From assembly GCF_018402495.1 (NCBI RefSeq), contig NZ_JAGYIU010000001.1, forward strand, positions 434,001 through 498,000: 64,000 bases of DNA, read 5' to 3'. The stretch comes from Pseudoalteromonas sp. GTDB lineage: Bacteria > Pseudomonadota > Gammaproteobacteria > Enterobacterales > Alteromonadaceae. Position numbers and translations under genes: made by a program. The notes under the pieces were generated by a model. The model was not told the origin of the DNA. It saw only the letters and a program-made list of their open reading frames with translations, and did no database searches. Within the stretch, counting starts at the first letter, position 1. Every line of letters starts with the position of its first letter. This document shows positions 10,192 through 19,921 of the stretch, in pieces.

Positions 10192-10887
10192 TTGTTGGAT
10201 TACACTTTAAAGCGTAGTAAGCGCAGAAAAACAGTGGCTATCAAAGTCGCACAACGTGAGCTTACGGTATATGCGCCCCATTTTGTTACGAAAACACAAA
10301 TTAATGAATGGCTGTTAAGTAAACAGGACTGGATTGATGCTCAGTTACATAAGCAACAAATTCAAGCCGATACACGACAGTTTCCACTCAAAACCCATAG
10401 CATTAAATTATTTAATGAAGCTGTTAATGTGCAATTTGAAAACGCAGCACGCACTCAATGGCAGCAGCACAATGAAAGCCAAACACTGTTACTGAGTATT
10501 TCTTCACGTGTGAAGCATCAAACGCAAATGTATCAAAGTTTGCTAGAACAGTTTTTGCATGAGAAATTAGAAAGCTATATTGAAATGCGAGTTAACTACT
10601 ATTGTCAGCTGATGGGTGAAAAGCTACCGAGTAATATTCGTATTCAATTGTATAAACGTCGCTGGGGTAGTTGTAATCGCAGGCGTGAACTGACCTTCAA
10701 TTTGCACTTGGCAAGCGCACCGACATGGGTAATTGACTACGTGATTGTTCATGAATTAGCACATTTAAAATATTTAAATCACAGCGCTCAATTTTGGCAA
10801 CGTGTGGGATTATTTTATTCAGATCATAAACAAGCAAGTAACTGGTTAAACAATCATGGTTTGAGTTTACAATGGGTATTTGAATAA
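10192..10887 (+). CDS. YgjP-type metallopeptidase domain protein (DUF45/WLM-like)
   Basis: 231 residues, probably starting at one of two adjacent TTG codons (10192 or 10195), since no upstream in-frame ATG exists and the next methionine is far inside the domain. The C-terminal half carries RRWGSCN, then VIVHELAHLKYLNHS, an HExxH zinc site followed by a third ligand histidine. This is the arrangement of the YgjP/SprT-like (M48-related) family of unknown substrate. The N-terminal half is a beta-rich region typical of the family (KRSKRRKTVAIKV). It stands alone between the divergent kinase operon and the convergent tRNA-Tyr genes. Confidence 0.85.
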   Translation: MLDYTLKRSKRRKTVAIKVAQRELTVYAPHFVTKTQINEWLLSKQDWIDAQLHKQQIQADTRQFPLKTHSIKLFNEAVNVQFENAARTQWQQHNESQTLLLSISSRVKHQTQMYQSLLEQFLHEKLESYIEMRVNYYCQLMGEKLPSNIRIQLYKRRWGSCNRRRELTFNLHLASAPTWVIDYVIVHELAHLKYLNHSAQFWQRVGLFYSDHKQASNWLNNHGLSLQWVFE

Positions 10888-10910
10888 AAAAATAAGGTAG
10901 AGAAGAGAAG

Positions 10911-10995
10911 TGGTGGAGGGAGCTGGATTCGAACCAGCGAAGGCTGAGCCGTCAGATTTACAGTCTGATCCCTTTGGCCGCTCGGGAACCCCTCC
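10911..10995 (-). tRNA. tRNA-Tyr (GTA), copy 2
   Basis: 85 bases including an encoded CCA. Read on the - strand, a 7-bp acceptor stem (GGAGGGG with UCCCUCC), the anticodon loop CUGUAAAUC with GUA, the long variable arm of class II tRNA-Tyr and the GGUUCGAAUCC T arm are all present. The second gene of a tandem pair, 49 bp from its twin and identical to it over the mature part. Confidence 0.97.
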
Positions 10996-11044
10996 ACACT
11001 AATTGTTATTGCATTTGGCCCCACTTAACTTAGCCTAAGAAAAG

Positions 11045-11129
11045 TGGTGGAGGGAGCTGGATTCGAACCAGCGAAGGCTGAGCCGTCAGATTTACAGTCT
11101 GATCCCTTTGGCCGCTCGGGAACCCCTCC
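11045..11129 (-). tRNA. tRNA-Tyr (GTA), copy 1
   Basis: 85 bases with encoded CCA, same sequence and fold as the copy at 10911-10995. It is the promoter-proximal copy of the pair, and both are probably cut from a single transcript. A stable-RNA type promoter is visible just upstream (11145-11172). Confidence 0.97.
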
Positions 11130-11144
11130 AATGCAACGCGGCAG

Positions 11145-11172
11145 ATAATAGCAAACTTCTTATTTAAGTAAA
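11145..11172 (-). promoter_or_regulatory. Sigma-70 promoter of the tRNA-Tyr pair
   Basis: On the - strand, TTTACT and TATTAT are separated by 16 bases, followed by a G+C-rich discriminator (CTGCCGCG) just before the tRNA. A G+C-rich discriminator is typical of stringently controlled stable-RNA promoters. Confidence 0.55.
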
Positions 11173-11241
11173 GAAAAAAGCTAAAGAAAATGCAAATTTA
11201 GCCGATAAATACTTATTAATTAATTAAATAGGCTAAAGTCT

Positions 11242-11769
11242 ATGCAGGTTGGTGATTTGTTAATCACGGAGAGCCAGTTAAAAACGAGGCTCAATGAAAG
11301 TGTTCACGAAAACCGCCGAGGCGAGTTTGCACTATTATTAGCAATGCTCTCTCACGATGCACTCGATTTTAGTGAATTCCACCTACCCAAAAGTGACACT
11401 AAGCATTATCAAGCTGATGAAGATGCCCTGCGTAAACAATTTGGCGCAGGTCCAAAGCAGCCATTAGCGCCAGATACCTTTAATATGTTAGTTGGCAAAA
11501 ATAACACAGAGCTTTTAGCAAAAATGGGAAGCGCGGTAGGGATGAGTGATATAAAGTTAACTCAGTGCTTAAAGCCTGAGCCATTTAATATTCGTGATGA
11601 TAAAAACCATATTCCGCTTAACGTAATTGATAACTGTGAATTAGCGGTACGTCGACGAATTCAAAATACCAACACCGAGCTATCAAGCCCTCAAATGGAT
11701 GCGGTGGCATTTTATGATGATTTACAAAATGAAGCCATCCACCAGCCATTACACTTGTTTAGTGCCTAA
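11242..11769 (+). CDS. Conserved hypothetical protein, VC2046/SO_2500-like
   Basis: 175 residues, ATG start, no signal peptide and no membrane segment. The NRRGEFALLLAMLSHDALDFSEFHLP block near the N terminus resembles a family annotated only as VC2046/SO_2500 in Vibrio and Shewanella; I recall the family but not its details, so the name is tentative. The C-terminal half is charged and predicted helical (NCELAVRRRIQNT). No catalytic motif is visible and the function is unknown. It stands alone, divergent from the tRNA-Tyr promoter. Confidence 0.7.
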   Translation: MQVGDLLITESQLKTRLNESVHENRRGEFALLLAMLSHDALDFSEFHLPKSDTKHYQADEDALRKQFGAGPKQPLAPDTFNMLVGKNNTELLAKMGSAVGMSDIKLTQCLKPEPFNIRDDKNHIPLNVIDNCELAVRRRIQNTNTELSSPQMDAVAFYDDLQNEAIHQPLHLFSA

Positions 11770-12079
11770 TTAAATACTGTTTCATACATGCCATTGAGTT
11801 GCCCAGAAAAGTGCAATACAAATTCGCAATAACGCTTAATAATTGTTAGGGGCAGATTCGGCGTTAACTGCGTTAAAGCATCTCGTTTACAAGTGCGTTG
11901 ATGCAGGCGTTAGGGCAACGTAGGAGCGATTACTGAAAACAGCTAAATAACAATATTTTTTCCTTGCTATCGACATTATTTTCATCTCTCAAACTAGCCA
12001 TTTAATTAAGCGAATGAGTATAGGTAACTATGAGTTTATAGGTGCTTTATTTTAATAACTAATTTAATATAAAAAAAGC
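11770..12079. other. Intergenic stretch without a recognisable gene
   Basis: No supported reading frame. The part at about 11845-11945 is richer in G+C than its surroundings and contains short inverted words (GCATC and GATGC flanking a loop; repeated GCGTTA), so it may be a degenerate dispersed repeat or a structured RNA. The remainder is A+T-rich spacer before the promoter of the next gene. Confidence 0.4.
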
Positions 12080-12108
12080 ATCCAAAATTTAAATGCAATT
12101 GCTATAAT
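12080..12108 (+). promoter_or_regulatory. Probable extended -10 promoter of the DUF6172-like gene
   Basis: TGCTATAAT at 12100-12108 is a perfect -10 hexamer with an extended TGn element. The -35 region (about 12080-12085) is poor, as often seen when the extended -10 is present. It lies about 60 bp before the ATG at 12168. Confidence 0.5.
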
Positions 12109-12167
12109 GGCGCAAATGGTATGACATTAAATGCCATTATCATTAAACCAAGGTAATTAGGAACGTA

Positions 12168-12470
12168 ATGAAGAAAACATTCACGCTGAATCACGAGAAA
12201 ATCAAATACCCTCGTATGGTTGATGCTGCAAAGCATGAAGTGAAAAAATATTTGAAAAGAGAACGTAATAAAACTTTACCTGTTGATGCCGATTATTGGG
12301 CATTCGATTGTAAGTTTGGTAACACAGCAGAAGAAGCCCAAGTGGTTCACGTTGCTGAAATTAACAATCACATCAGTGAAATTGAAAAGCAAGGTTTAAC
12401 TTCTTTTTACTTAGAGATTTTAGCAAGACCTGCACAGCGTCAAGATTTCGATGAAGATGATGGCGAGTAA
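12168..12470 (+). CDS. Small conserved protein, DUF6172-like
   Basis: 100 residues. The start MKKTFTLNHEKIKYPRMV, the basic helix VKKYLKRERNK and the YWAFDCKFG block match what I recall of the DUF6172 family. The protein is highly charged, probably cytosolic, and ends with an acidic tail (DEDDGE). No function is established. A ribosome site (AATTAGGAACG) precedes the ATG, and a strong bidirectional terminator follows the stop. Confidence 0.75.
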   Translation: MKKTFTLNHEKIKYPRMVDAAKHEVKKYLKRERNKTLPVDADYWAFDCKFGNTAEEAQVVHVAEINNHISEIEKQGLTSFYLEILARPAQRQDFDEDDGE

Positions 12471-12500
12471 AACGCTAATTTGCGTTTAGTGTAGTTTTTG

Positions 12501-12526
12501 AAAATGGGCCTTGTGGCCCATTTTTT
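12501..12526. terminator. Bidirectional rho-independent terminator
   Basis: A 10-bp perfect stem (AAAATGGGCC with GGCCCATTTT) around a TTGT loop, flanked by A and T runs, between the convergent DUF6172-like and ychJ genes. Confidence 0.9.
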
Positions 12527-12537
12527 GTAGCCGAAGC

Positions 12538-13014
12538 TTATACACTATGACATTTTTTGTATTTTTTATTACTGCCACAAGGGCAGGTGTCATTACGTTT
12601 TACTTTAATATCGGCAACCGGTGTAATCTCACCATCAAGGTATCGCCATTGTCCATCTTCTTTAATAAATCTTGAATTTTCTGCCAGCTCGCAATACAAG
12701 TCTTGATAAAAGTAATGGGCTTTAAATGTTACAAACCCTGCTTTATCATCATAACCAGAATCTAATACGGTTAAGTTTATAAAGCGGCAACTATTTGCAA
12801 AGTCTTTAATTTCTGAAATTGAATTTTCAGCTTGTTTTTCTTTTGCGTAACTTTCACGAACAAAAGCCGCGTTTTTAACAGCATAAGCACTGTAGCGCGC
12901 ACGCATAAGTTGCTCTGGTGTTTGTGGCTGTTTGGTTTTTAAATGAAAAGGCTCGCAGCAATCAGCATAAAGTTGCTGACTGCCACAAAAGCATAGTAGG
13001 GCGTTAGAAGTCAT
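12538..13014 (-). CDS. ychJ: YchJ family protein with SEC-C zinc motifs
   Basis: 158 residues. An N-terminal CFCGSQQLYADCCEPFH motif and a C-terminal NDTCPCGSNKKYKKCH motif are two SEC-C type zinc-binding sequences, like those of the SecA C terminus. Between them lies the family's NTF2-like core (RARYSAYAV...), with VTFKAHYFYQ near the middle. Length and arrangement match E. coli YchJ. Its role is not established; SEC-C proteins often contact ribosomes or SecB. It ends at the shared terminator and is probably cotranscribed with the sulA-like gene 39 bp upstream or read from its own promoter. Confidence 0.9.
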   Translation of the reverse strand: MTSNALLCFCGSQQLYADCCEPFHLKTKQPQTPEQLMRARYSAYAVKNAAFVRESYAKEKQAENSISEIKDFANSCRFINLTVLDSGYDDKAGFVTFKAHYFYQDLYCELAENSRFIKEDGQWRYLDGEITPVADIKVKRNDTCPCGSNKKYKKCHSV

Positions 13015-13053
13015 GGTAAATGTACTGTGTATTAAAACGCTAGTTTATCAAGC

Positions 13054-13488
13054 TTATTGCGTAAGTGAAATCTCAGGGTGAGCGCTTTTTTTGCTAAAGC
13101 AATACAACTTAGTGCGCGTATGGCTCAAGTTTAATGATAACTGTGACAGTTGTTGGTTATTTATTATGTCAGTCCAGGTGATCACCGCTGCAAAATTACC
13201 ATTGTGTAATGCAGAGCTTAAAACATATTCTAAATTAACTAAATGCTTTTGACGAATAACCAGTAATTTACAGGTATCAATTGAGCATGAATCAAGTAAC
13301 GCTTTACTTGGAACGTTGTCGGGCGCAATTAAAAGCGTCCATGCATTTAAACTATTATATTGGTGTAATACTTTTAATAACTCAAATGTTGCGGAAATTT
13401 CATCTTCAATTTGTACAACGTTAACACAATCTGATTGGTCATCTTGTTGATAGCTTTTAACTGTTCTTATGGTAATTGGCTGTAGCAT
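13054..13488 (-). CDS. SulA-like SOS cell-division inhibitor
   Basis: About 144 residues from the ATG at 13488. A GTG at 13503 is in frame, but it would overlap the operator-like sequence, so I prefer the ATG, which has a GAGAG ribosome site. The central block aligns by eye with E. coli SulA: LNAWTLLIAPDNVPSKALLDS, then KLLVIRQKH and LSSALHNGNFAAVITW (SulA has RALRTGNYSVVIGW). SulA binds FtsZ and stops division during the SOS response. Several ACAG half-sites with imperfect LexA-box dyads lie immediately upstream, which fits SOS control. The family call is by similarity to a fast-evolving family. Confidence 0.72.
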   Translation of the reverse strand: MLQPITIRTVKSYQQDDQSDCVNVVQIEDEISATFELLKVLHQYNSLNAWTLLIAPDNVPSKALLDSCSIDTCKLLVIRQKHLVNLEYVLSSALHNGNFAAVITWTDIINNQQLSQLSLNLSHTRTKLYCFSKKSAHPEISLTQ

Positions 13489-13502
13489 AGGTCTCTCACT
13501 CA

Positions 13503-13543
13503 CTGGGTTTTTATACAGTACCCGTATACAGTAGTTTATACAG
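13503..13543 (-). promoter_or_regulatory. LexA-like operator cluster upstream of the sulA-like gene
   Basis: Three ACAG half-sites (13515-13518, 13528-13531, 13540-13543) lie 12-13 bp apart. The first forms CTGG-N8-ACAG and the second CAGT-N8-ACAG, each one or two bases off the gammaproteobacterial LexA box CTGT-N8-ACAG. A further CTAT-N8-ACAG lies at 13567-13582. The 15-base word at 13524-13538 recurs at 13720-13734. Confidence 0.45.
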
Positions 13544-13582
13544 TTGTTTGGTGCAAGTGTTTTTTGCTATTTTTTTGTACAG

Positions 13583-13812
13583 TTATCCATCTTAAAACGC
13601 GATAGTTACTATAAATATATAAATAATCTATATATAACAATGGTTTAATTTTTATTGAAAGTTAATGCCCACAGAATTAATTTTAAGGCTGGGAGCAAAT
13701 AAATACAGATGAACAGGGGGTATACAGTAGTTTAAATTAATTAAGCGAGCTTGTGTTGAGTGTATAAGCGCTTAATTAATTTACTGATGAAATGAGTTAC
13801 GCAGTAGTGAGA
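13583..13812. other. A+T-rich intergenic stretch
   Basis: No gene is visible between the LexA-like cluster and the end of the Sel1 gene. The only notable word is a second copy of GTATACAGTAGTTTA at 13720-13734. Confidence 0.4.
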
Positions 13813-14274
13813 TTATTTTTCGTGACTTAAAGGGATTAAATGTGAAAATTGCAATTGATGAATTTGTTCATACAGGCTTGCGGCGTAGCATTGAGCGTCT
13901 TTAAGTCGTTTAGTACTAATATGTTTGCGTATGTCGTTCATTGCCTCTACTGCAGGCTCATACCCTTGGCTACTGGCGAGGCTAAGCCATGCGGCACCAT
14001 GAAATATACTTTGTGGTACACCTTGTCCTTTGATAAAAAACAGCCCTAAATAAAACTGTGCACGGTGATTTCCTGCCATTGCAGCTAAACGCATCCATTT
14101 TGCTGCCAAAGATCCTTGTTCATTTTTAAGATAATAAAGTGCTTTGTTTAATGTGTCTTGCTCTGTGTTTTTAGAGCTTGCAGGGAGGTTTGCATCGCTT
14201 GGTTGCGTTACAAAAGAAAGAATATTGTCTAATTGTTGCTCTAAGTCTTGGCCACTGGGTGTCGTTTTGATCAT
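13813..14274 (-). CDS. Sel1-like repeat (TPR-type) protein
   Basis: 153 residues, no signal peptide. After a polar N terminus (about 1-50), two Sel1-like helical repeats are visible: SLAAKWMRLAAMAGNHRAQFYLGLFFIKGQGVP and SIFHGAAWLSLASSQGYEPA, with the typical A-W-ALA-G and G-GV-D/P spacing. Such repeats mediate protein-protein contacts; the partner is unknown. It is transcribed divergently from the NCS2 permease gene and shares its upstream region. Confidence 0.8.
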   Translation of the reverse strand: MIKTTPSGQDLEQQLDNILSFVTQPSDANLPASSKNTEQDTLNKALYYLKNEQGSLAAKWMRLAAMAGNHRAQFYLGLFFIKGQGVPQSIFHGAAWLSLASSQGYEPAVEAMNDIRKHISTKRLKDAQCYAASLYEQIHQLQFSHLIPLSHEK

Positions 14275-14392
14275 GCTACTTCGTTTGTTATTTTAATCAC
14301 TTAGCTAGTTTAGTATATAGCAAGGTAAAATGTCCTGTAAAAAGTTATTTTTATGCTAAAATCTCGCCACTTTTTACAACCACAAGTTTATT

Positions 14393-15685
14393 ATGCTCGA
14401 AGCCTTATTCAAAATCCGTGCAAATGATTCTTCGGTTCGCCGTGAATGTATTGCTGGTATGACTACATTTATTACGATGGTTTATATCGTATTCGTTAAC
14501 CCAGCCATGCTTGCAGAAGCGGGTATGGACCAAGGTGCTGCCTTTGTTGCAACGTGTATTGCAGCTGCAATAGGGTGTTTTATTATGGGTTTGTGGGCCA
14601 ATTATCCACTGGCGTTGGCACCAGGTATGGGATTAAATGCCTTTTTTACTTATGGCGTTGTGTTAGGGATGGGCTATAGCTGGCAAGCCGCGCTGGGTGC
14701 GGTGTTTATGTCAGGGTGTATATTTTTAATATTAAGCTTGTTTAAGGTGCGAGAGTGGATCATCAATGCCATTCCTTTGGTGCTCAAACAAGCAATAGCT
14801 ACTGGTATAGGCGCATTTTTAGCACTTATCGCGCTTAAAAGTGCCGGTATTATTATATCAAGTCCTGCAACACTGGTGCAGTTGGGGGATATCACGTCGC
14901 CTGGCCCATTATTGGCTATTTTTAGCTTTTTTATAATAGCTGCGCTGCTTTATCGTGATTTTAAAAGTGGCGTGCTTATTAGTATTTTACTCGTCACTAC
15001 AATTGCTGTGTCTATGGGGTTAGTGGAGTATCATGGTGTTATTGCTATGCCTCCCTCTATCATGCCGACCTTTATGCAACTGGACTTTAGTGCCGCGTTT
15101 GAACTGTCGATGTTGAGTGTTATTTTTGCGTTTTTATTTGTTGATTTGTTTGATACCTCAGGCACGTTAGTTGCGGTAACTCAGAAGGCTGGTTTAGCAG
15201 ATAAAAACGGTAATATGCCACGCCTTGGAAGAGCATTAAGTGCTGATAGTACAGCAACCATTGCAGGTTCAATGCTCGGTACTTCAACAACTACATCATA
15301 TATTGAGTCTGTTGCCGGGGTATCTGTTGGTGGTCGAACTGGTTTAACGGCTGTGGTTGTAGGTTGTTGCTTTTTACTGATGATGTTTTTTGCGCCTTTA
15401 GCTCAAATGGTACCGGCATACGCAACCGCGGGAGCTATTTTATATGTATCTGTATTGATGCTACAAAACTTAAAGTTTGTAAATTGGGATGACATGACCG
15501 ATGCAATTCCGGTGAGTGTTGTATTATTAATGACACCGCTGACTTTCTCAATTGCACACGGTATTGCACTTGGTTTTATTTCTTATACGGCGGTAAAAGT
15601 GCTGTGTGGCAAAAAAGATCAGGTAAGCATTAGTGTTTGGATTTTAACTGCCTTGTTTATTGTTAAGTTCGCATTTTTATCTTAA
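14393..15685 (+). CDS. NCS2-family purine permease (AdeP/GhxP type)
   Basis: 430 residues with about 12-14 hydrophobic membrane segments. The family hallmarks are clear: IAGMTTFITMVYIVFVNPAML at the N terminus, ALAPGMGLNAFF (NCS2 signature), DLFDTSGTL and GTSTTTSYIESVAGVSVGGRTGL. These place it in the AzgA/AdeP-GhxP branch, proton symporters for adenine, guanine or hypoxanthine in the inner membrane; the exact base cannot be read from sequence. I see no purine riboswitch upstream. A strong terminator follows the stop. Confidence 0.93.
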   Translation: MLEALFKIRANDSSVRRECIAGMTTFITMVYIVFVNPAMLAEAGMDQGAAFVATCIAAAIGCFIMGLWANYPLALAPGMGLNAFFTYGVVLGMGYSWQAALGAVFMSGCIFLILSLFKVREWIINAIPLVLKQAIATGIGAFLALIALKSAGIIISSPATLVQLGDITSPGPLLAIFSFFIIAALLYRDFKSGVLISILLVTTIAVSMGLVEYHGVIAMPPSIMPTFMQLDFSAAFELSMLSVIFAFLFVDLFDTSGTLVAVTQKAGLADKNGNMPRLGRALSADSTATIAGSMLGTSTTTSYIESVAGVSVGGRTGLTAVVVGCCFLLMMFFAPLAQMVPAYATAGAILYVSVLMLQNLKFVNWDDMTDAIPVSVVLLMTPLTFSIAHGIALGFISYTAVKVLCGKKDQVSISVWILTALFIVKFAFLS

Positions 15686-15753
15686 TGCAGGCAGCTTGTT
15701 AGAATATGTATATGTCCTAGTATGTAAACACAAAGTGGGGCAAAATCCTATTC

Positions 15754-15787
15754 AAAAAAAAGCCCATGCAACTGCATGGGCTTTTTT
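15754..15787. terminator. Bidirectional rho-independent terminator
   Basis: A perfect stem (AAGCCCATGCA with TGCATGGGCTT), flanked by A and T runs, between the NCS2 permease gene and the convergent membrane-anchored gene. Confidence 0.9.
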
Positions 15788-15800
15788 ATTTAGAAAGGAG

Positions 15801-16556
15801 TTACCATTTCTTTTTAGGTGCAAAGAGTACATCTAAATCGTCTTGTTCTTGTTCGTTCTTCTTCTTCAAGGCACTGGCATTAGATGCTCTCAGTTCTGTA
15901 CTAATAGCTTCAAGATAACCTTCAACTTCAGCACGTTTTTCACTGATATAATCATCATTAAAAGAAACACTGCTAAGCGTCGCTAGTGCTTTTTCAAAGT
16001 ACTGTCTTGCAGAGCCAACCATACCCGCAGTTTGTGCCGATAACCCGCGTTTTATTTGACTTTCTATGTTGATCCTTAACTGTAGCTTTTCAAGACGTTT
16101 GTCTTCTGCAATAAATACTTGGCTGTCTACTTTCCCTTTATTATGCTCAGAGCGAATGATATTACGAAGTTTTTTAATCCCTTGTATTAAGGATATAAGC
16201 TGTTTGTCATTGTTTGGTAAAGCAAAACTTTCAGAGCCATCTTGAATCGGCTGTTCTAATCGTTCTTTTGCTTCTTTTTGGCGGTTTTTTAGTCCATTGT
16301 TACCGTTTGAAATTGGTACCATATTACTGATTGCATCATGAATTCGTCGTTGCAATACGCGTTGAACTGCCTCTGAAAGTGGAATGTTAGCACTATTCAT
16401 TAATGCTTCTTCGGTTTCTTCGATTATCGCTTTATGTTTAGCTAACTCTTTGCGTCGCTCAGCTTCTTGTTTTTCTTTGTGCTGTTGAACAGCACTTACC
16501 CACAATGCAATGATGATAAGCGCAACAATTAATATAATTATAATGGAAACTATCAT
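15801..16556 (-). CDS. Membrane-anchored coiled-coil protein of unknown function
   Basis: 251 residues. Residues 2-24 are a strongly hydrophobic segment (a signal anchor), followed by a highly charged coiled-coil region (KEKQEAERRKELAKHKAIIEETEEALM). The middle and C-terminal parts are predicted helical, with one TPR-like segment (GMVGSARQYFEKALATL). The C terminus ends LDVLFAPKKKW, with a basic patch and a terminal tryptophan. I do not recognise a characterised family. The topology suggests an inner-membrane anchor with a cytosolic helical body. It lies divergent from cysB; co-regulation is possible but not shown. Confidence 0.7.
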   Translation of the reverse strand: MIVSIIIILIVALIIIALWVSAVQQHKEKQEAERRKELAKHKAIIEETEEALMNSANIPLSEAVQRVLQRRIHDAISNMVPISNGNNGLKNRQKEAKERLEQPIQDGSESFALPNNDKQLISLIQGIKKLRNIIRSEHNKGKVDSQVFIAEDKRLEKLQLRINIESQIKRGLSAQTAGMVGSARQYFEKALATLSSVSFNDDYISEKRAEVEGYLEAISTELRASNASALKKKNEQEQDDLDVLFAPKKKW

Positions 16557-16754
16557 GTTATAATTCTCAAATTCTTAACCTTCTTGTCTAATCTTACATT
16601 AAATATACAAGGGTAGGGAAACTTTGGGCTGATTATCTAAAAAAACTATTACTACAAAGCATTTAAATCTTAATATGTTATGCTTCAGTTGCTGATAATC
16701 ATTGCTACCTCAACCTTATTTAATATGCTAACCTAAAATTTCAATAAATTAATT

Positions 16755-16791
16755 GTTACATTGTGTAACTTTAATCAGCCTTTTATATAAT
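16755..16791 (+). promoter_or_regulatory. Probable cysB promoter with palindromic operator-like site
   Basis: TATAAT at 16786-16791 is a perfect -10 hexamer 64 bp before the cysB start. A 6-3-6 perfect inverted repeat (GTTACA-TTG-TGTAAC, 16755-16769) covers the -35 region and could be a regulator site, possibly for autoregulation. The rest of the 298-bp gap 16557-16854 is A+T-rich, with no gene. Confidence 0.45.
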
Positions 16792-16839
16792 TGCCTGTTA
16801 ATTATAGGGTGCGCTTTTATCTGTCAATGTGAATTATAA

Positions 16840-17832
<993 letters not shown>

Positions 17833-17850
17833 CGGCCATAAACAGCAATG

Positions 17851-17888
17851 AAAAAGCCGCTTAGTTTTGCAACTAAGCGGCTTTTTTT
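17851..17888 (+). terminator. Rho-independent terminator of cysB (target of the intron)
   Basis: A stem of GCCGCTTAGTT with AACTAAGCGGC around a TTGC loop, flanked by A and T runs. The final T of the U-tract borders the 5' end of the group II intron. Confidence 0.92.
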
Positions 17889-18587
17889 GTTTGCCCAGCG
17901 AAGCTGGCAAACCCGATAGGCTGAAAGATGCCTTATCACCCTGACTAAGGGGAAGATAATCTGAATGGCAAGGGCGTCACTGGCCAACGGTGGGGTCTGA
18001 AGGAAGCCATAAGAAGTTAGAGGTACACAACTAACCGTAACCTGTTTCGGCAGTATTGGTGGGTCAGCGTGCAAAATAGCGCAACGCCCTATACTTAGTC
18101 AGACCAATGCTGTGTTTGAGGGTGGGATTTCTAACAGGGAGCCAGAGCAGTAACTGGGGAAGCCTGGCATCTAAACTTAGTGTAAATAAGTGGCCTAAAC
18201 TCAAGGGGAAACCCAAGGTTTAACGTCGGTGTGAGGTGGCAGATGAACCCGTAGTAGTGAATAAGGCTAGGCCGATGAAAGCCAGTAATGGTGTGGAGGA
18301 CAAAACCAAGCCGACTATCAGCAGAATGTCTGATAGGGTCAATTTCAATCAAAAGTTTTAATTGATTGCGAAGGGGGGAAGTATTCTTTAAGTGTATGAA
18401 AATCAGGAATATCGGCGTATAGGCTCACATGTATTTCGACGGAAATAGGCAAAAGATGACGGCTAAGCAGGAATGTGGACGCTGAGAATTGAAGGCCGAG
18501 CACGGGAGTAATGACTGACCACTTAGGCAGATTGCCATTCGGCTAGCACACCTAATGTCATCATGAAGAACCCGACTATACATCAAT

Positions 18588-19898
18588 GTGAAACGACAGA
18601 CATACCGCAAGCAAAGGCAATTGATGACAGTTTACTACAGCTTGTATGGGCAATTATTAGATATTAATAACCTGTACAAGGGATTCAAAAAAGTGAAAGC
18701 AGCGAAAGGAGCAGCCGGAATCGATGGGCAGTCCATAGCCGCGTTCACCTTGAATTTAGAAGAAAACTTGAAACAACTGCAACGTGAACTGCACACCAAG
18801 CAGTATCGCGCGCAGCCAGTCAAACGGATAGAAATACCGAAAGACGATGGCGGCGTGAGATTGCTGGGTATACCAACAGTTCGCGACCGCATAGTACAAC
18901 AGACACTATTGAACATTCTCCAGCCGATCTTCGACATCGACTTTCACCCATCAAGCTATGGGTACAGGCCGACACGAAGCTGCCATGATGCCATCAGTAA
19001 AGCGACGGTATTTATTCGTAAATATCACCGTGAGTGGGTGGTTGATATGGATCTGTCGAAGTGCTTTGACCTACTTGATCACGATTTGATTATTAGCAGC
19101 GTCAAACGCAAAGTGACAGACGGTAGCATTTTAAAGCTGCTCAATCAGTTCTTAAAAAGTGGGGTAATGATAGGCAATAACTGGGAAGCGAGTGAGCAAG
19201 GAAGTCCACAAGGTGGGGTTATCAGTCCATTGTTGGCGAATATCTACCTAGATGCGTTTGATCAAGAAATGAAAAAGCGACATCACAGAATAGTGAGGTA
19301 CGCCGACGACATTTTGATCTTATGCTGCACAGAAAAAGCAGCCAAGAATGCACTCACTGTAGCAACCCATCTACTTGAAAAAGACTTGAAGTTAACAGTC
19401 AACCAAAAGAAAACCCATATAGCGCATAGCAGTGAAGGGGTAAAGTTTTTGGGAGTGGAGATAGGCAGTAATTGGACGCGGATCCAAGGGTCAAAACTCA
19501 AAGGCTTCAAACAAAAAGTTAAACGATTAACAAAACGAAATAGCGGCATGAACTTAGTTGAAGTAATAAAAAGACTAAACCCAGTGGTGCGTGGTTTTGT
19601 AAATTATTTCAGTATAGCCAATTGTAAACGGGTGCTAGAGGTGTTGGCGAGGTGGGTGAGACGACGATTAAGGGCAATTCAGTTAAGGTTGTGGAAAAAT
19701 CCAGCGAGGTTGCATAAACGACTAAAACAATTAGGGAAAAAGCCGCCATTTAAGTTCATCAAAATGAACTCATGGCGAAACTCTCTAAGTCCATTATCGA
19801 GTGTAGCGATGCCAAACCAATGGTTTGAAGAGCAAGGTTTATATTCAATGGAAAAAGTAAGTACAGGGTGGCTTGCTCAATCGGCGTTTAGAAAATAA
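18588..19898 (+). CDS. ltrA: Group II intron reverse transcriptase/maturase
   Basis: 436 residues from a GTG; an ATG at 18624 is an alternative start. Reverse transcriptase blocks are present: GAAGIDGQS, RIEIPKDDGGVRLLGIPTVRDRIVQQ, SSYGYRPTRSCHDAI, VVDMDLSKCFD with the first catalytic aspartates, QGSPQGGVISPLLANIYLD, and RYADDILIL with the catalytic Y238-ADD. The C-terminal maturase (X) domain follows (VVRGFVNYFSIANC). There is no HNH endonuclease domain after it, as usual for group IIC proteins. It splices and mobilises its host intron. The frame is intact, so the element may be active. Confidence 0.94.
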   Translation: MKRQTYRKQRQLMTVYYSLYGQLLDINNLYKGFKKVKAAKGAAGIDGQSIAAFTLNLEENLKQLQRELHTKQYRAQPVKRIEIPKDDGGVRLLGIPTVRDRIVQQTLLNILQPIFDIDFHPSSYGYRPTRSCHDAISKATVFIRKYHREWVVDMDLSKCFDLLDHDLIISSVKRKVTDGSILKLLNQFLKSGVMIGNNWEASEQGSPQGGVISPLLANIYLDAFDQEMKKRHHRIVRYADDILILCCTEKAAKNALTVATHLLEKDLKLTVNQKKTHIAHSSEGVKFLGVEIGSNWTRIQGSKLKGFKQKVKRLTKRNSGMNLVEVIKRLNPVVRGFVNYFSIANCKRVLEVLARWVRRRLRAIQLRLWKNPARLHKRLKQLGKKPPFKFIKMNSWRNSLSPLSSVAMPNQWFEEQGLYSMEKVSTGWLAQSAFRK

Positions 19899-19921
19899 GC
19901 CGAAGGGATAAAAGAATACAG

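Noticed and set aside
14275..14392. Purine riboswitch before the NCS2 permease
   Set aside because: Only 118 bp of A+T-rich sequence with no three-way-junction pattern.
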